Source of the DNA: Cellulosimicrobium sp. ES-005
GTDB taxonomy: Bacteria; Actinomycetota; Actinomycetes; Actinomycetales; Cellulomonadaceae
Reading direction: 5' to 3'
Assembly (NCBI RefSeq): GCF_040448685.1
Contig: NZ_CP159290.1
Coordinates: 3,968,001-4,032,000, forward strand
Length of the DNA stretch: 64,000 nucleotides
Shown one piece after another: positions 26,440 to 34,855 of this stretch. The position numbers were made by a program, and so were the translations under genes. The number at the start of each line of letters is the position of its first letter. Within the stretch, counting starts at the first letter, position 1. The notes under the pieces were generated by a model. That model was not told the origin of the DNA. It ran no database searches and saw only the letters and a list, made by a program, of their open reading frames with translations.

Positions 26440-28188
26440 TCAGGTGGTGCGGAGCGGCTGGAGAGGCGACACGTCGTCGACCTCGAGCCGGGTGCGCTCG
26501 GCGGAGGCGTCGTCGGGCTCCTGCTCGGCGGCGGCCTCCGCGTTCGCGCGGTCGGTGTAGCTGGCGATCTCGGCGGCGCGGGTCGCGTCGTCCCACCCGA
26601 GCAGCTCGCCGACGAGGTCGGCGATCTCGGGCAGCGCGGCGAGGCCGCGGTCGGCGACCTCGTAGTTGAGCCGGGTGCGGTGCAGGAGCAGGTCCTCGAG
26701 GTGCAGCGAGCCCTCGTGGGAGACGCCGTACGCGATCTCGGCCCGCAGGTACGCGGGCGCGTGCTCCAGCGGCTTCGCGAGGTCAGGCCGGGCCTCGCAC
26801 AGCTCGACGATCTCGCGGAGGTTGGACCCGTACCGGTGCAGCAGGTGGTCGACGAGCGCGGGCGTCCAGCCGTAGCGCGAGGCCCACGGCCGCGCCTGCC
26901 GTCGGACGGCGTCGAGCCCGACGGCGCCCAGGAGCGGGATCTTCTGCGTGATGGAGGGCAGGGCGCTCGCACGCTGGCCGATCGCGAAGTCGACGGCGTC
27001 CTTGGCCATCACGCGGTAGGTCGTGAGCTTGCCGCCGGCGATGACGGTCAGCCCCGGGGTGGGGGAGGCGACGGTGTGCTCGCGCGAGACCTTCGCGGAG
27101 CTCGTCCCCTCCTTGGTGCCCGGCTGCAGGAGCGGGCGGAGCCCGGCGTAGGTGCCGATGATGTCGTCGCGCGTGAGCGGGTGGGCGAGCACCGCGTTCG
27201 CGTGGTCGAGCACGTAGTCGATGTCGGCCGACGTCGCGACGGGGTGCTGGAAGTCCTGCTCCCACGGGGTGTCCGTGGTGCCGATGATCCAGTAGCGCGA
27301 CCACGGGATGATGAACAGGACCGACTTCTCGGTCTGCAGGATCAGCCCGACCTGGCCCTTGATCCGCTCGCGCGGGACGACGATGTGGACGCCCTTGGAC
27401 GCGAGGACCCGCAGCCCGCCCTCGCTGCCGGCGAGCGCCTCGGTGTCCTCGGTCCAGACGCCGGTCGCGTTGATGACGGCGCGGGCCCGGACGGTGATCT
27501 CTGTCCCGGTCTCGAGGTCCTGGAGCACGGCGCCGTTCACCGCGCCCGTCGATCCCTTGGTGAGCGAGACGACCTGCGTGCGCGAGGCGGCGTGCGCGCC
27601 GTAGGACGCGGCCGTGCGCACGAGCGTCGTGACGAGGCGTGCGTCGTCGACGGAGGCGTCCCAGTACTGCACGGCGCCGATCGCGGCGTCGTGCGCGAGG
27701 TCCGGGAACTTCTTCTCCATGCGGCTGCGCGACAGGTGCCGGTGGATCGGCATGGCGCGCCTGCCGGGTGCGAGGCTCGCGAGCGTGTCGTAGAGCGCGA
27801 TGCCCGCGCCGACGTAGGCGCGCTCCCACACGCGGTGCTCGAGCGGGTAGAGGAACGGGACCGGCCGCACGAGGTGCGGGGCGATGTCCTTGAGCAGGAG
27901 GTCGCGCTCGGTCAGCGCCTCCTTGACGAGGTGGAAGTCGAGCATCTGCAGGTAGCGCAGGCCGCCGTGGACGAGCTTGCTCGACCGGCTCGAGGTCCCG
28001 GCCGCCCAGTCCTGCGCCTCGACGATCGCCGTCGACAGCCCGCGCGTCACGGCGTCGAGCGCGATCCCCGCGCCGGTGACGCCGCCGCCGATCACGAGGA
28101 CGTCGAGCTCCGCGTCGGGGGTCGTGCTGGCCTCGAGCACGGCGAGCGCCTGCCGGCGCGACTCCGCGGTGAGTCTCGTGGATGCCAT
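26440..28188 (-). CDS. glpD: Glycerol-3-phosphate dehydrogenase (FAD, aerobic)
   Basis: A 582-residue membrane-associated flavoenzyme that oxidises glycerol 3-phosphate to dihydroxyacetone phosphate and passes electrons to quinone. The FAD motif VLVIGGGVTGAGIALDAVTRG is at about residues 30-50, followed by GTSSRSSKLVHGGLRYLQ and, near the end of the catalytic part, VIAGGKLTTYRVMAKD. A helical C-terminal domain has the GWTPALVDHLLHRYG segment. AGAGGAAG precedes the ATG at 28188. First gene of glpD-F-K and divergent from a SorC-type regulator. Confidence 0.96.
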   Translation of the reverse strand: MASTRLTAESRRQALAVLEASTTPDAELDVLVIGGGVTGAGIALDAVTRGLSTAIVEAQDWAAGTSSRSSKLVHGGLRYLQMLDFHLVKEALTERDLLLKDIAPHLVRPVPFLYPLEHRVWERAYVGAGIALYDTLASLAPGRRAMPIHRHLSRSRMEKKFPDLAHDAAIGAVQYWDASVDDARLVTTLVRTAASYGAHAASRTQVVSLTKGSTGAVNGAVLQDLETGTEITVRARAVINATGVWTEDTEALAGSEGGLRVLASKGVHIVVPRERIKGQVGLILQTEKSVLFIIPWSRYWIIGTTDTPWEQDFQHPVATSADIDYVLDHANAVLAHPLTRDDIIGTYAGLRPLLQPGTKEGTSSAKVSREHTVASPTPGLTVIAGGKLTTYRVMAKDAVDFAIGQRASALPSITQKIPLLGAVGLDAVRRQARPWASRYGWTPALVDHLLHRYGSNLREIVELCEARPDLAKPLEHAPAYLRAEIAYGVSHEGSLHLEDLLLHRTRLNYEVADRGLAALPEIADLVGELLGWDDATRAAEIASYTDRANAEAAAEQEPDDASAERTRLEVDDVSPLQPLRTT

Positions 28189-28374
28189 CCGTCTTCCTCT
28201 CTCGTCCCTCGGTGCTGCGGGCACGCCGCGGGACGATGCGCCCACGGTGCGCTCACAGCGACGGTCCCACGCCCGACCAGGGTGCGCGAGCGGTAGCCGC
28301 CGTGCGCGCGCCGGGTCCCGGCGCGCTGGCACGCTCTCCAGGTCACCACGCGCCGAACGGACGCGCAACCGTGG

Positions 28375-28388
28375 TGCACAAACGTGCA
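28375..28388. promoter_or_regulatory. Palindrome, candidate operator of the SorC-type regulator
   Basis: TGCAC and GTGCA flank AAAC at 28375-28388, in the 229-bp gap between glpD and the divergent regulator gene, 29 bp before the regulator start. It is the clearest inverted repeat there. Regulation of glpDFK through it is inferred. Confidence 0.55.
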
Positions 28389-28417
28389 GAATGGAGGTCG
28401 AGCGAAGGGAGACCGGC

Positions 28418-29368
28418 ATGGTGGACCGGGAGCAGGACGTCCTGCGGGCGGCCTCGATGTACTACCTGCAGGACATGAAGATGGAGGCCATCGCCAAGCA
28501 CCTGCACACGTCGCGGTCCACCGTGTCGCGGCTCGTGAAGCGGGCCCGGGACACGGGGCTGGTCGAGATCTCGCTGCGGCCGGCGCGGAGCCGCGGGCCC
28601 GGGCTGGGCCAGCACCTCTCGAGCACGTGGGGCATCGACGCGTACGTCGTCCCGGTGCCGGACCAGGCGCCGCAGGTCGAGCGGCTGGAGCAGGTCGCGC
28701 TGACGACCGCGCGCCTGCTGTCGACGTGGTTCGACTCCGACATGATCCTCGGCATCGCGTGGGGGACCACGCTCTCGGCCATCTCCCGGCACCTGCCGCG
28801 CAAGCCGACACGGGGGAGCGCCGTCGTCCAGCTCAACGGGGCCGCGAACACGCGCACGTCGGGCGTGCACTACGCGGGCGACCTCATCGCGGGCTTCGGC
28901 GCCGCCTTCGACGCGCACGTGCACCATTTCCCAGTGCCTGCGTTCTTCGACTACGCCGAGACCAAGCGGGCGATGTGGCGCGAGCGGTCGGTGCGACGCG
29001 TGCTGGACGTGCAGCACCGTGCGGACATCGCGCTCTTCTCCGTCGGGGCCGTGGCGGGCGGCGTGCCGTCGCACGTGTACTCGGCGGGGTACCTCGAGCC
29101 CGACGACATCGCGGTCCTGGACGCCGAGGGCGTGGTCGGCGACGTGTGCACGGTGTTCCTGCGCGCGGACGGCACCTACCGCGACATCGCCCTCAACGGT
29201 CGTGCGACCGGCCCCGCGCCGGAGGAGCTGCGGCGCGTGCCGCGGCGCGTGTGCGCGGTCGCGGGGGACAACAAGGTGGCGCCGCTGCGCGCCGCGCTGC
29301 GCGCGGGGGTCGTCACCGACCTCGTCGTCGACGAGATCACGGCGGCGCGGCTCGTCGGGGGCGCCTGA
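28418..29368 (+). CDS. SorC/DeoR-superfamily sugar-binding regulator (glycerol locus)
   Basis: A 316-residue regulator. The helix-turn-helix is at about residues 10-40 (AASMYYLQDMKMEAIAKHL, then TSRSTVSRLVKRARDTGLV), followed by a SorC-type effector domain with GIAWGTTLSAISRHLP and a terminal AVAGDNKVAPLRAALRAGVVTDLVVDE. Effectors of this family are phosphorylated sugars or polyols. The ATG at 28418 has AAGGGAG upstream; an earlier ATG at 28391 is less likely. Its divergence from glpDFK suggests it senses glycerol 3-phosphate or dihydroxyacetone phosphate, a role often taken by GylR/IclR proteins in Streptomyces. Confidence 0.87.
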   Translation: MVDREQDVLRAASMYYLQDMKMEAIAKHLHTSRSTVSRLVKRARDTGLVEISLRPARSRGPGLGQHLSSTWGIDAYVVPVPDQAPQVERLEQVALTTARLLSTWFDSDMILGIAWGTTLSAISRHLPRKPTRGSAVVQLNGAANTRTSGVHYAGDLIAGFGAAFDAHVHHFPVPAFFDYAETKRAMWRERSVRRVLDVQHRADIALFSVGAVAGGVPSHVYSAGYLEPDDIAVLDAEGVVGDVCTVFLRADGTYRDIALNGRATGPAPEELRRVPRRVCAVAGDNKVAPLRAALRAGVVTDLVVDEITAARLVGGA

Positions 29369-29389
29369 ACCCCACGGAGGTATGCGGCG

Positions 29390-29430
29390 CAGTGCATGAC
29401 TATGCATCGAGCCCGCGATCCGCGTACAGT
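29390..29430 (+). promoter_or_regulatory. ARG box and promoter of argA
   Basis: TGCAT and ATGCA flank GACT at 29393-29406, matching the actinobacterial ArgR site pattern built from TGCAT half-sites. TACAGT at 29425-29430 is a good -10 box whose expected start site falls at the GTG 29437, so the mRNA is likely leaderless. The -35 position (29402-29407, ATGCAT) lies inside the ARG box, so ArgR bound with arginine should block transcription. Confidence 0.65.
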
Positions 29431-29436
29431 GACGCG

Positions 29437-30042
29437 GTGCCCACGACCTCCGCCGTCCGCGTCCGTCCCGCCCTGCCCGCGGACGTGCGCGCGGTCCGCG
29501 CGCTCGTGCAGCCCTACGCGGAGGACCGGATCCTCCTGGCCAAGGAGCTGGTCGGGTACTACGAGGCGGTCCAGGAGTTCGTGGTCGCCGAGGTGGACCC
29601 GGCCGCGACGAGCGTCGTCGGCGAGGCCGACGACGAGGACGCGCCGCGCGTCGTCGGGTGCGGCGCGCTGCACGTCATGTGGGACGACCTCGCCGAGATC
29701 CGCACCCTCGCCGTCGACCCCGCGTGGCGCGGGCACCGCGTGGGGCACGCGCTCGTCGTCGAGCTGCTGGCGCGGGCCCGCGCGCTCGGGCTCCGTCGGG
29801 TGTTCTGCCTGACGTTCGAGGTCGACTTCTTCCGGGCGCACGGCTTCCGCGCGATCGAGGGGACCCCCGTCTCGCACGAGGTGTACGCCGAGCTCCTGCG
29901 CTCGCACGACGACGGCGTCGCGGAGTTCCTCGACCTCGCGCGCGTGAAGCCCAACACGCTCGGCAACACGCGCATGCTGCTCGACCTCGACGACCTCGAC
30001 GACCTCGACGGCGGCGGCACCGCGGGCGCGACGCTCAGCTGA
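29437..30042 (+). CDS. argA: Amino-acid N-acetyltransferase (short ArgA type)
   Basis: A 201-residue GNAT enzyme that acetylates glutamate as the first step of arginine synthesis. The sequence RPALPADVRAVRALVQPYA, then VVGCGALHVMWDDLAEIRTLAVDPAWRGHRVGHALV, and LGLRRVFCLTFEVDFFRAHGF follow the pattern of the short mycobacterial ArgA, which lacks the kinase-like domain. The C-terminus carries a DDLDDLDDLD repeat coded by a 9-bp DNA repeat. No ribosome site precedes the GTG at 29437; the promoter position suggests a leaderless mRNA. The end overlaps the convergent LacI gene by 8 bp. Confidence 0.87.
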   Translation: MPTTSAVRVRPALPADVRAVRALVQPYAEDRILLAKELVGYYEAVQEFVVAEVDPAATSVVGEADDEDAPRVVGCGALHVMWDDLAEIRTLAVDPAWRGHRVGHALVVELLARARALGLRRVFCLTFEVDFFRAHGFRAIEGTPVSHEVYAELLRSHDDGVAEFLDLARVKPNTLGNTRMLLDLDDLDDLDGGGTAGATLS

Positions 30043-31066
30043 TCGGCACGGTCGACGCGCGGGTCACCACGCGGCACGGGAGCTCCTCGACCCCCGGGCG
30101 CACGGTCCCGTCGATCGCGGCGAAGAGGCGCTGTGCCGCGACGCGCCCGAGCCGCTCGAGGTTCATGTCGACGCTCGTGAGCTGCGGTCGCGCGTTGGTC
30201 GTCAGCACCTCCCAGTTGTCGAAGCCGATGACCGACACCTCGCCGGGCACGTCGCGACCGAGCTCGCGCAGCGCGTCGAGCACGCCGCGCGCGATCTGGT
30301 CCGAGCCGCAGAAGAAGGCGTCGACGTCGCCGTGCTGCTCGACGATCATGCGCGCGGCGCCGCGTCCCCAGCCCTCGCTCCACGAGCCGAAGAAGGTCTG
30401 GCCGCCGACCAGCTCCAGGCCGGCGGCGGCGACCGCGGCCTCGGCGCCCGCCGCGCGGTCCTGCGCGGCCTTGTAGCCGGGGTCGCCCGAGACGTGCGCG
30501 ACGCGCCGGCGCCCGCACGAGAGCAGGTGCTCGACGGCGAGGCGCCCGGCCCCGACGTTGTCCGCCGTGATCGAGACGTCGGACGGGTCCTCGGACGGCG
30601 CGTAGGCGTAGACCACCGGGACCGGGATGTCCGCGCTCAGCGGCGGCCGCGGGTCGGTGCGCGAGCCGACGACGATGAGCCCGTCGACGCGCCGCGAGAG
30701 CAGGGCGCGCACGTGGTGCTGCTCGCGGATGGCGTCGCCGCGCGCGTCGCACAGGAAGACCGACACGCGGCCCGCGCCGAACGCGTCCTCGGCGCCCATG
30801 AGGACCGGGATCGAGAAGCGTCCCTCGAGGTCGCTCGTGAGCAGCCCGACCGTGCCGGTGCGGCCCTTGAGCAACCCGCGCGCGAGCGCGTTGGGGGCGA
30901 AGGACAGCCGCTCGGCGGCCTCCAGGACGCGCAGGCGCGTCTCCGCCTTGACCTGGTCGCGCCCGTTGATCGCCTTGGACGCGGTCGCGATGGACACGCC
31001 CGCGAGGCGCGCGACGTCGGTGAGGGTCGCCGCGCGCGGCGTGGCGCTCCCGCTCTGGGTCGTCAT
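30035..31066 (-). CDS. LacI-family regulator (arabinoside locus)
   Basis: A 343-residue repressor. The helix-turn-helix is at about residues 14-36 (LTDVARLAGVSIATASKAIN), then the hinge (NALARGLLKGRTGTVGLL) and an effector domain ending VSVIGFDNWEVLTTNARPQLTSV. It is divergent from the binding protein-permease-GH127 operon, with 324 bp between starts. Operator-like palindromes of the form CGAAAAC(C/G) lie there at 31180-31191 and 31315-31328, and related elements stand before the GH121-like and GH43 genes, so it may control all four transcripts. Effector probably an arabinoside; inferred. Confidence 0.88.
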   Translation of the reverse strand: MTTQSGSATPRAATLTDVARLAGVSIATASKAINGRDQVKAETRLRVLEAAERLSFAPNALARGLLKGRTGTVGLLTSDLEGRFSIPVLMGAEDAFGAGRVSVFLCDARGDAIREQHHVRALLSRRVDGLIVVGSRTDPRPPLSADIPVPVVYAYAPSEDPSDVSITADNVGAGRLAVEHLLSCGRRRVAHVSGDPGYKAAQDRAAGAEAAVAAAGLELVGGQTFFGSWSEGWGRGAARMIVEQHGDVDAFFCGSDQIARGVLDALRELGRDVPGEVSVIGFDNWEVLTTNARPQLTSVDMNLERLGRVAAQRLFAAIDGTVRPGVEELPCRVVTRASTVPIS

Positions 31067-31148
31067 GAGGCCGTTCCCCCTCCTGCCGGTGCGCTGCGCT
31101 GCGCCCTCGACGATCGAGCCGTGATCGAACTGTAACCCGCTGCCCTGC

Positions 31149-31191
31149 TTGACGAGACTACCGCGCTGCCATACATTCAGAAAACCTTTTC
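31149..31191 (+). promoter_or_regulatory. Promoter with overlapping operator for the arabinoside operon
   Basis: TTGACG at 31149-31154 and TACATT at 31172-31177 are separated by 17 bp, the best sigma-70-type promoter in the window. The palindrome GAAAA-CC-TTTTC at 31180-31191 covers the expected start site, so a bound repressor would block RNA polymerase. The rest of the 324-bp gap holds a second operator and a long leader. Confidence 0.7.
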
Positions 31192-31314
31192 GGTTGGTTT
31201 CGGTGCTGGCGACCTCGCGAGCGAGTGGCTCACGGATGACGCCAGGACATCGAACACTAGCCGCCTGAGGGGAGGGTCGGCCACGTGGAGCGCGCCGCAG
31301 CGCGACACGGGGAC

Positions 31315-31328
31315 CGAAAACGTGTTCG
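31315..31328. promoter_or_regulatory. Second LacI-type operator, CGAAAACGTGTTCG
   Basis: The 14-mer is a palindrome with two mismatched positions and a central CG, as in LacI/GalR operators. It lies 63 bp before the binding-protein gene, in the transcribed leader, 135 bp from the first palindrome; two sites could allow DNA looping. Confidence 0.6.
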
Positions 31329-31390
31329 CCCACAGCGCGGGCACGGGGCACAGGTGCAACGGCTCGAAGACGAGTACGAGGAGACACGAG

Positions 31391-32707
31391 ATGAAGAACC
31401 ACCGCGGGGCCTCGTGGAAGAGGTCCGTGGCCACGACGACGCTCGCCGGCCTCGTCGCGCTCGGGCTCGCCGCGTGCGGCGGGTCCGGATCGGGCGGCGA
31501 CGACGCCGCGACGGGCGGGACGGGAGAGGGCGGCGTCGAGGGGGTCGACGACGGCAGCACGCTCACGCTGTGGACGCGCGCGCCGCTCGAGAAGCAGGCG
31601 AAGCTGCTCGTGGACGCGTACAACGCGAGTCACGAGAACCAGGTCGAGCTGACGATCGTCCCCAACGACGACTACGTCGCGAAGGTCGGCGCCGCCGCGG
31701 GCAGCGGCGGGCTGCCCGACCTGTTCGCGGCCGACATCGTGTACGTGCCGAACTGGGTCGAGCAGGGGCTCTACCAGGACGTCACGGACCGCATCGACCA
31801 GCTCGACTTCGCGGACCAGATCAACCAGGGCCACCTCGAGGCCGGCACGTACGAGGACGAGGAGTACGTGCTGCCGTTCGTGCTCGACATCTCGGTCCTC
31901 TTCTACAACAAGGACCTCTACGAGCAGGCCGGCCTCGACCCGGAGGCCGGGCCGACGTCGCTCGAGGAGTTCGCCGAGCAGGCGAAGGCGGTCGACGCGC
32001 TCGGCGGCGGCGTCGACGGCACCTTCTTCGGCGGCAACTGCGGCGGGTGCCTCGTCTTCACGTGGTTCCCGTCGGTGTGGGCCGCGGACGAGGACGTGCT
32101 CAGCGCGGACGGCACCGAGTCGCTCCTCGCGAGCGACACCGCGCAGGACGTCTACGCCGTGTACAAGGACCTCGTCGACTCCGACGCCGTGGGCGCCGGC
32201 ACGCGGGACGAGACCGGCGCGACCTGGGTCGCCCCCTTCCAGGAGGGCAAGATCGGCGTCATGCCGTACCCGGCGACGCTCCTGTCGACCGCGGACGAGA
32301 CGGTGGACGTCGGCGTCGCACCGATCCCGGGTCCGGGCGGCGGCGAGTCGACCTTCGTCGGCGGCGACGGCATCGGCATCTCCAAGGACAGCGAGCAGTC
32401 CGACCAGGCGTGGAACTTCCTCTCCTGGATGATGTCCGAGGACGCCCAGGTCGAGGTGCTCGCCAAGAACGGCGACGTCGTCTCGCGCGCCGACCTGGTC
32501 GACAACGAGTACTCGTCGGCCGACCCGCGCGTCGTGACGATCAACGAGATCGCGAGCAAGGGCCGCACGCCCGTCGCCCGCAACTTCCAGCAGGCGTTCA
32601 ACGCGCCGAACAGCCCGTGGCTCACGCTCGTGCGCAACGCGGTGTTCGGCGACGCCTCGAGCATCGAGCCGGACAACGAGGAGATCACCGCGGTCCTCTC
32701 GCAGTGA
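31391..32707 (+). CDS. Sugar ABC transporter solute-binding lipoprotein (arabinoside type)
   Basis: A 438-residue family 1 binding protein. Basic start MKNHRGASWKR, hydrophobic core and lipobox LGLAAC place the lipid-modified Cys near residue 29. A Gly, Asp and Thr rich linker precedes the domain, which starts STLTLWTRAPLEKQAKLL and contains the PFVLDISVLFYNKDLYEQAGL hinge segment. Two cysteines in GGNCGGCLVF may form a disulphide. GAGGAG precedes the ATG at 31391. First gene of an operon with two permeases and GH127, so the ligand is probably a short beta-L-arabinofuranoside. A hairpin follows the gene. Confidence 0.88.
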   Translation: MKNHRGASWKRSVATTTLAGLVALGLAACGGSGSGGDDAATGGTGEGGVEGVDDGSTLTLWTRAPLEKQAKLLVDAYNASHENQVELTIVPNDDYVAKVGAAAGSGGLPDLFAADIVYVPNWVEQGLYQDVTDRIDQLDFADQINQGHLEAGTYEDEEYVLPFVLDISVLFYNKDLYEQAGLDPEAGPTSLEEFAEQAKAVDALGGGVDGTFFGGNCGGCLVFTWFPSVWAADEDVLSADGTESLLASDTAQDVYAVYKDLVDSDAVGAGTRDETGATWVAPFQEGKIGVMPYPATLLSTADETVDVGVAPIPGPGGGESTFVGGDGIGISKDSEQSDQAWNFLSWMMSEDAQVEVLAKNGDVVSRADLVDNEYSSADPRVVTINEIASKGRTPVARNFQQAFNAPNSPWLTLVRNAVFGDASSIEPDNEEITAVLSQ

Positions 32708-32754
32708 CCGGTCCGGCGTGACCGTCCCGAGCGACCACCCCGCGTGACCACAGC

Positions 32755-32788
32755 GCCCGCCGCCGCGCCCACCCGTGCGGCGGCGGGC
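32755..32788 (+). terminator. Hairpin between binding-protein and MalF-type genes
   Basis: Perfect 12-bp arms at 32755-32766 and 32777-32788 with a 10-nt loop, in the 120-bp gap after the binding-protein gene. Likely a partial terminator or mRNA 3' stabiliser, as at 429-508 and 62882-62960. Confidence 0.6.
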
Positions 32789-32827
32789 CGGGTCCGGCTT
32801 CCCTCGCCCTGTTCCAGGAGACCTCTC

Positions 32828-33841
32828 ATGTCCGTGCAGTCCGCGTCCTCGACGCCGCCCTCGCCCGCGCCGCACGGCGCGGCGTCGCCGGGCCCCGCCG
32901 CGAGCGACCACCGACCGCCCCGCGGCACCCTGACCGCGAGCGCCGGGCGGCGCCGCCGTCGGCCGGGGCGCTCGCAGGCCGCCCGCGGGTGGGCCTACGC
33001 CGCGCCCACCGCGGTGTTCGTGCTCGTGTTCTTCGTCCTCCCCGTCCTGCTCGTCGGCCAGATGTCGGTGTCCGACTGGCCGCTGCTCGCCGGCAACCGG
33101 GGCCCCAACTTCCCCGACAACTTCCGCGACGCGGTCGACAACCGGTTCTTCTGGGACTCGATCGTCTTCACGCTGAAGTACACGGTGATCGCGACCGTGC
33201 TCCTCATCGCCCTGGGGCTCGGCTTCGCGCTCCTGGTGCAGGAGTCGAGCCGGTGGAAGAGCTTCCTGCGCACCTCGATCCTCGTGCCGAGCGCGCTGGG
33301 CCTGGCGTCCGCGTCGCTGCTCTTCTACGCGCTGTACTCGCCGCAGGTCGGGCCGATCTCTCCGCTCCTGGAGCGGCTGGGGATCGTCGACGAGCCGGTG
33401 TCGTTCCTCGGCTCGCCCGAGGGCGCGCTGTGGTCGACGGTCTTCCTCATCGTCTGGCGCTTCGCCGGGTTCTACATGCTCCTGCTCATGGTGGGGCTGC
33501 AGGGGATCCCGCACGAGGTCTACGAGGCCGCGCGCATGGACGGCGCGAACCGCTGGCAGACGTTCGGGCGCGTGACGCTCCCGCTGCTGCGCCCGTCGCT
33601 CGCGCTGTGCACGATCATGTGCGTCACCGGCTCGCTGCTCGCGTTCGACCAGTTCTACATCCTCACCAAGGGCGGCCCGGACAACAGCACGATCACCGTG
33701 GTCCAGCTCATCTACAACATCGCCTTCCAGGGCCAGAACGACCTGGGCGTGGCCGCCGCGCTGTCGATCATCGTGCTCGCCGCCCTCGTGCTCATCAACG
33801 TCGCGCAGGTCCGTGGCATGCGCGCACCCGAGGAGAAGTGA
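32828..33841 (+). CDS. Sugar ABC transporter permease, MalF type
   Basis: A 337-residue permease. The N-terminal tail of about 50 residues is Ser, Pro and Arg rich; six membrane helices follow, with EAA loop EVYEAARMDGANRWQTF before LPLLRPSLAL. AGGAG precedes the ATG at 32828. It pairs with the next gene, whose ATG comes one base after its stop, so translation is coupled. As in the galactoside operon, no ATPase is encoded here; a shared MsiK-type ATPase elsewhere is inferred. Confidence 0.88.
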   Translation: MSVQSASSTPPSPAPHGAASPGPAASDHRPPRGTLTASAGRRRRRPGRSQAARGWAYAAPTAVFVLVFFVLPVLLVGQMSVSDWPLLAGNRGPNFPDNFRDAVDNRFFWDSIVFTLKYTVIATVLLIALGLGFALLVQESSRWKSFLRTSILVPSALGLASASLLFYALYSPQVGPISPLLERLGIVDEPVSFLGSPEGALWSTVFLIVWRFAGFYMLLLMVGLQGIPHEVYEAARMDGANRWQTFGRVTLPLLRPSLALCTIMCVTGSLLAFDQFYILTKGGPDNSTITVVQLIYNIAFQGQNDLGVAAALSIIVLAALVLINVAQVRGMRAPEEK

Positions 33842-33842
33842 C

Positions 33843-34736
33843 ATGACCGTCACCGCACCCGCTGCCGCACCCGCGGCGCGACCCGCTCCCACCGGCCGGC
33901 CGGCCCCGCGTGCCCGCATCGCCGGCGTCCTCACCCGCACCCCGTACTGGGTGCTCACCGGGGGCCTCGCCATCGTCTTCCTCTTCCCGCTGATCTGGGC
34001 GGGCGTGGCCTCGTTCTCGCCGCAGCCCGGCAGCAACCAGGTCGACGGCTGGGGCTTCGGGAACTACGTGACCCTGGCGAACTACCAGGCCGGCATCGGG
34101 CAGTACCTCCTGAACTCCGTGGTCGTGTCCGGGCTCACGGTGCTCTTCACGCTCGGGGTGTCGCTGCTCGGCGGCTTCGCCTTCGCGCGGTTCCGGTTCC
34201 CCGGCCGCGACGTGCTGTTCCTCGTGACGCTCGCGATCCTCATGGTCCCGTACGCGACGCTGCTCATCCCGCTCTACGTGCTCCTCAACACCATCGGCCT
34301 GCAGAACTCGTTGCTCGGCCTCGCGCTGGTCCTCACCATGTTCCAGCTCCCGTTCGCGACGTTCATGATGCGCATCGCGTTCGAGTCGGTGCCGCGCGAG
34401 CTGGACGAGGCCGCGATGGTCGACGGGTGCTCGTCGTTCGGTGCGCTGAGGCGGGTCCTGCTGCCCGCGGTGAAGCCGGGGCTCATCACCGTCGGGCTGT
34501 TCGCCTTCCTCGCCGCCTGGAACGACTTCGTGGCACCCCTGATCCTCATCACCGACTCGACGAAGGCGCCGCTGCCGCTCGCGGTGGCCAACATGCGCCA
34601 GCAGGTCATGGGCATCGTCGACTACGGCGCGACCCAGGCGGGCGTCGTCGTCCTCGCGGCCCCGTGCGTCGTCCTGTTCCTGCTCCTGCAGCGCCACTAC
34701 GTGCGCGGCTTCATGTCCGGGGCGCTGAAGGGATGA
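33843..34736 (+). CDS. Sugar ABC transporter permease, MalG type
   Basis: A 297-residue permease with six helices after a 35-residue Ala/Pro rich tail. The EAA loop reads ELDEAAMVDGCSSFGALRRV. The ATG at 33843 is taken as start, one base after the preceding stop; the end of the preceding gene (GAGGAGAAG) supplies the ribosome site. It completes the arabinoside importer. The GH127 gene starts 120 bp downstream. Confidence 0.88.
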   Translation: MTVTAPAAAPAARPAPTGRPAPRARIAGVLTRTPYWVLTGGLAIVFLFPLIWAGVASFSPQPGSNQVDGWGFGNYVTLANYQAGIGQYLLNSVVVSGLTVLFTLGVSLLGGFAFARFRFPGRDVLFLVTLAILMVPYATLLIPLYVLLNTIGLQNSLLGLALVLTMFQLPFATFMMRIAFESVPRELDEAAMVDGCSSFGALRRVLLPAVKPGLITVGLFAFLAAWNDFVAPLILITDSTKAPLPLAVANMRQQVMGIVDYGATQAGVVVLAAPCVVLFLLLQRHYVRGFMSGALKG

Positions 34737-34855
34737 CGACCCACGCCCCCGACCCGACCCCCGTCCGACCGACCGACCCCACGACGCCCGGCGTCGTCCC
34801 ACCACGACGACCCGACGAACCACGAGGCGACGCCGTCGCCTCCGGAGGTGCTGCC

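Noticed and set aside
34427-34855. Upstream extension of the GH127 frame into the MalG gene
   Set aside because: That part overlaps the permease gene in another frame, whereas ATG 34856 has a good ribosome site and fits the family start.
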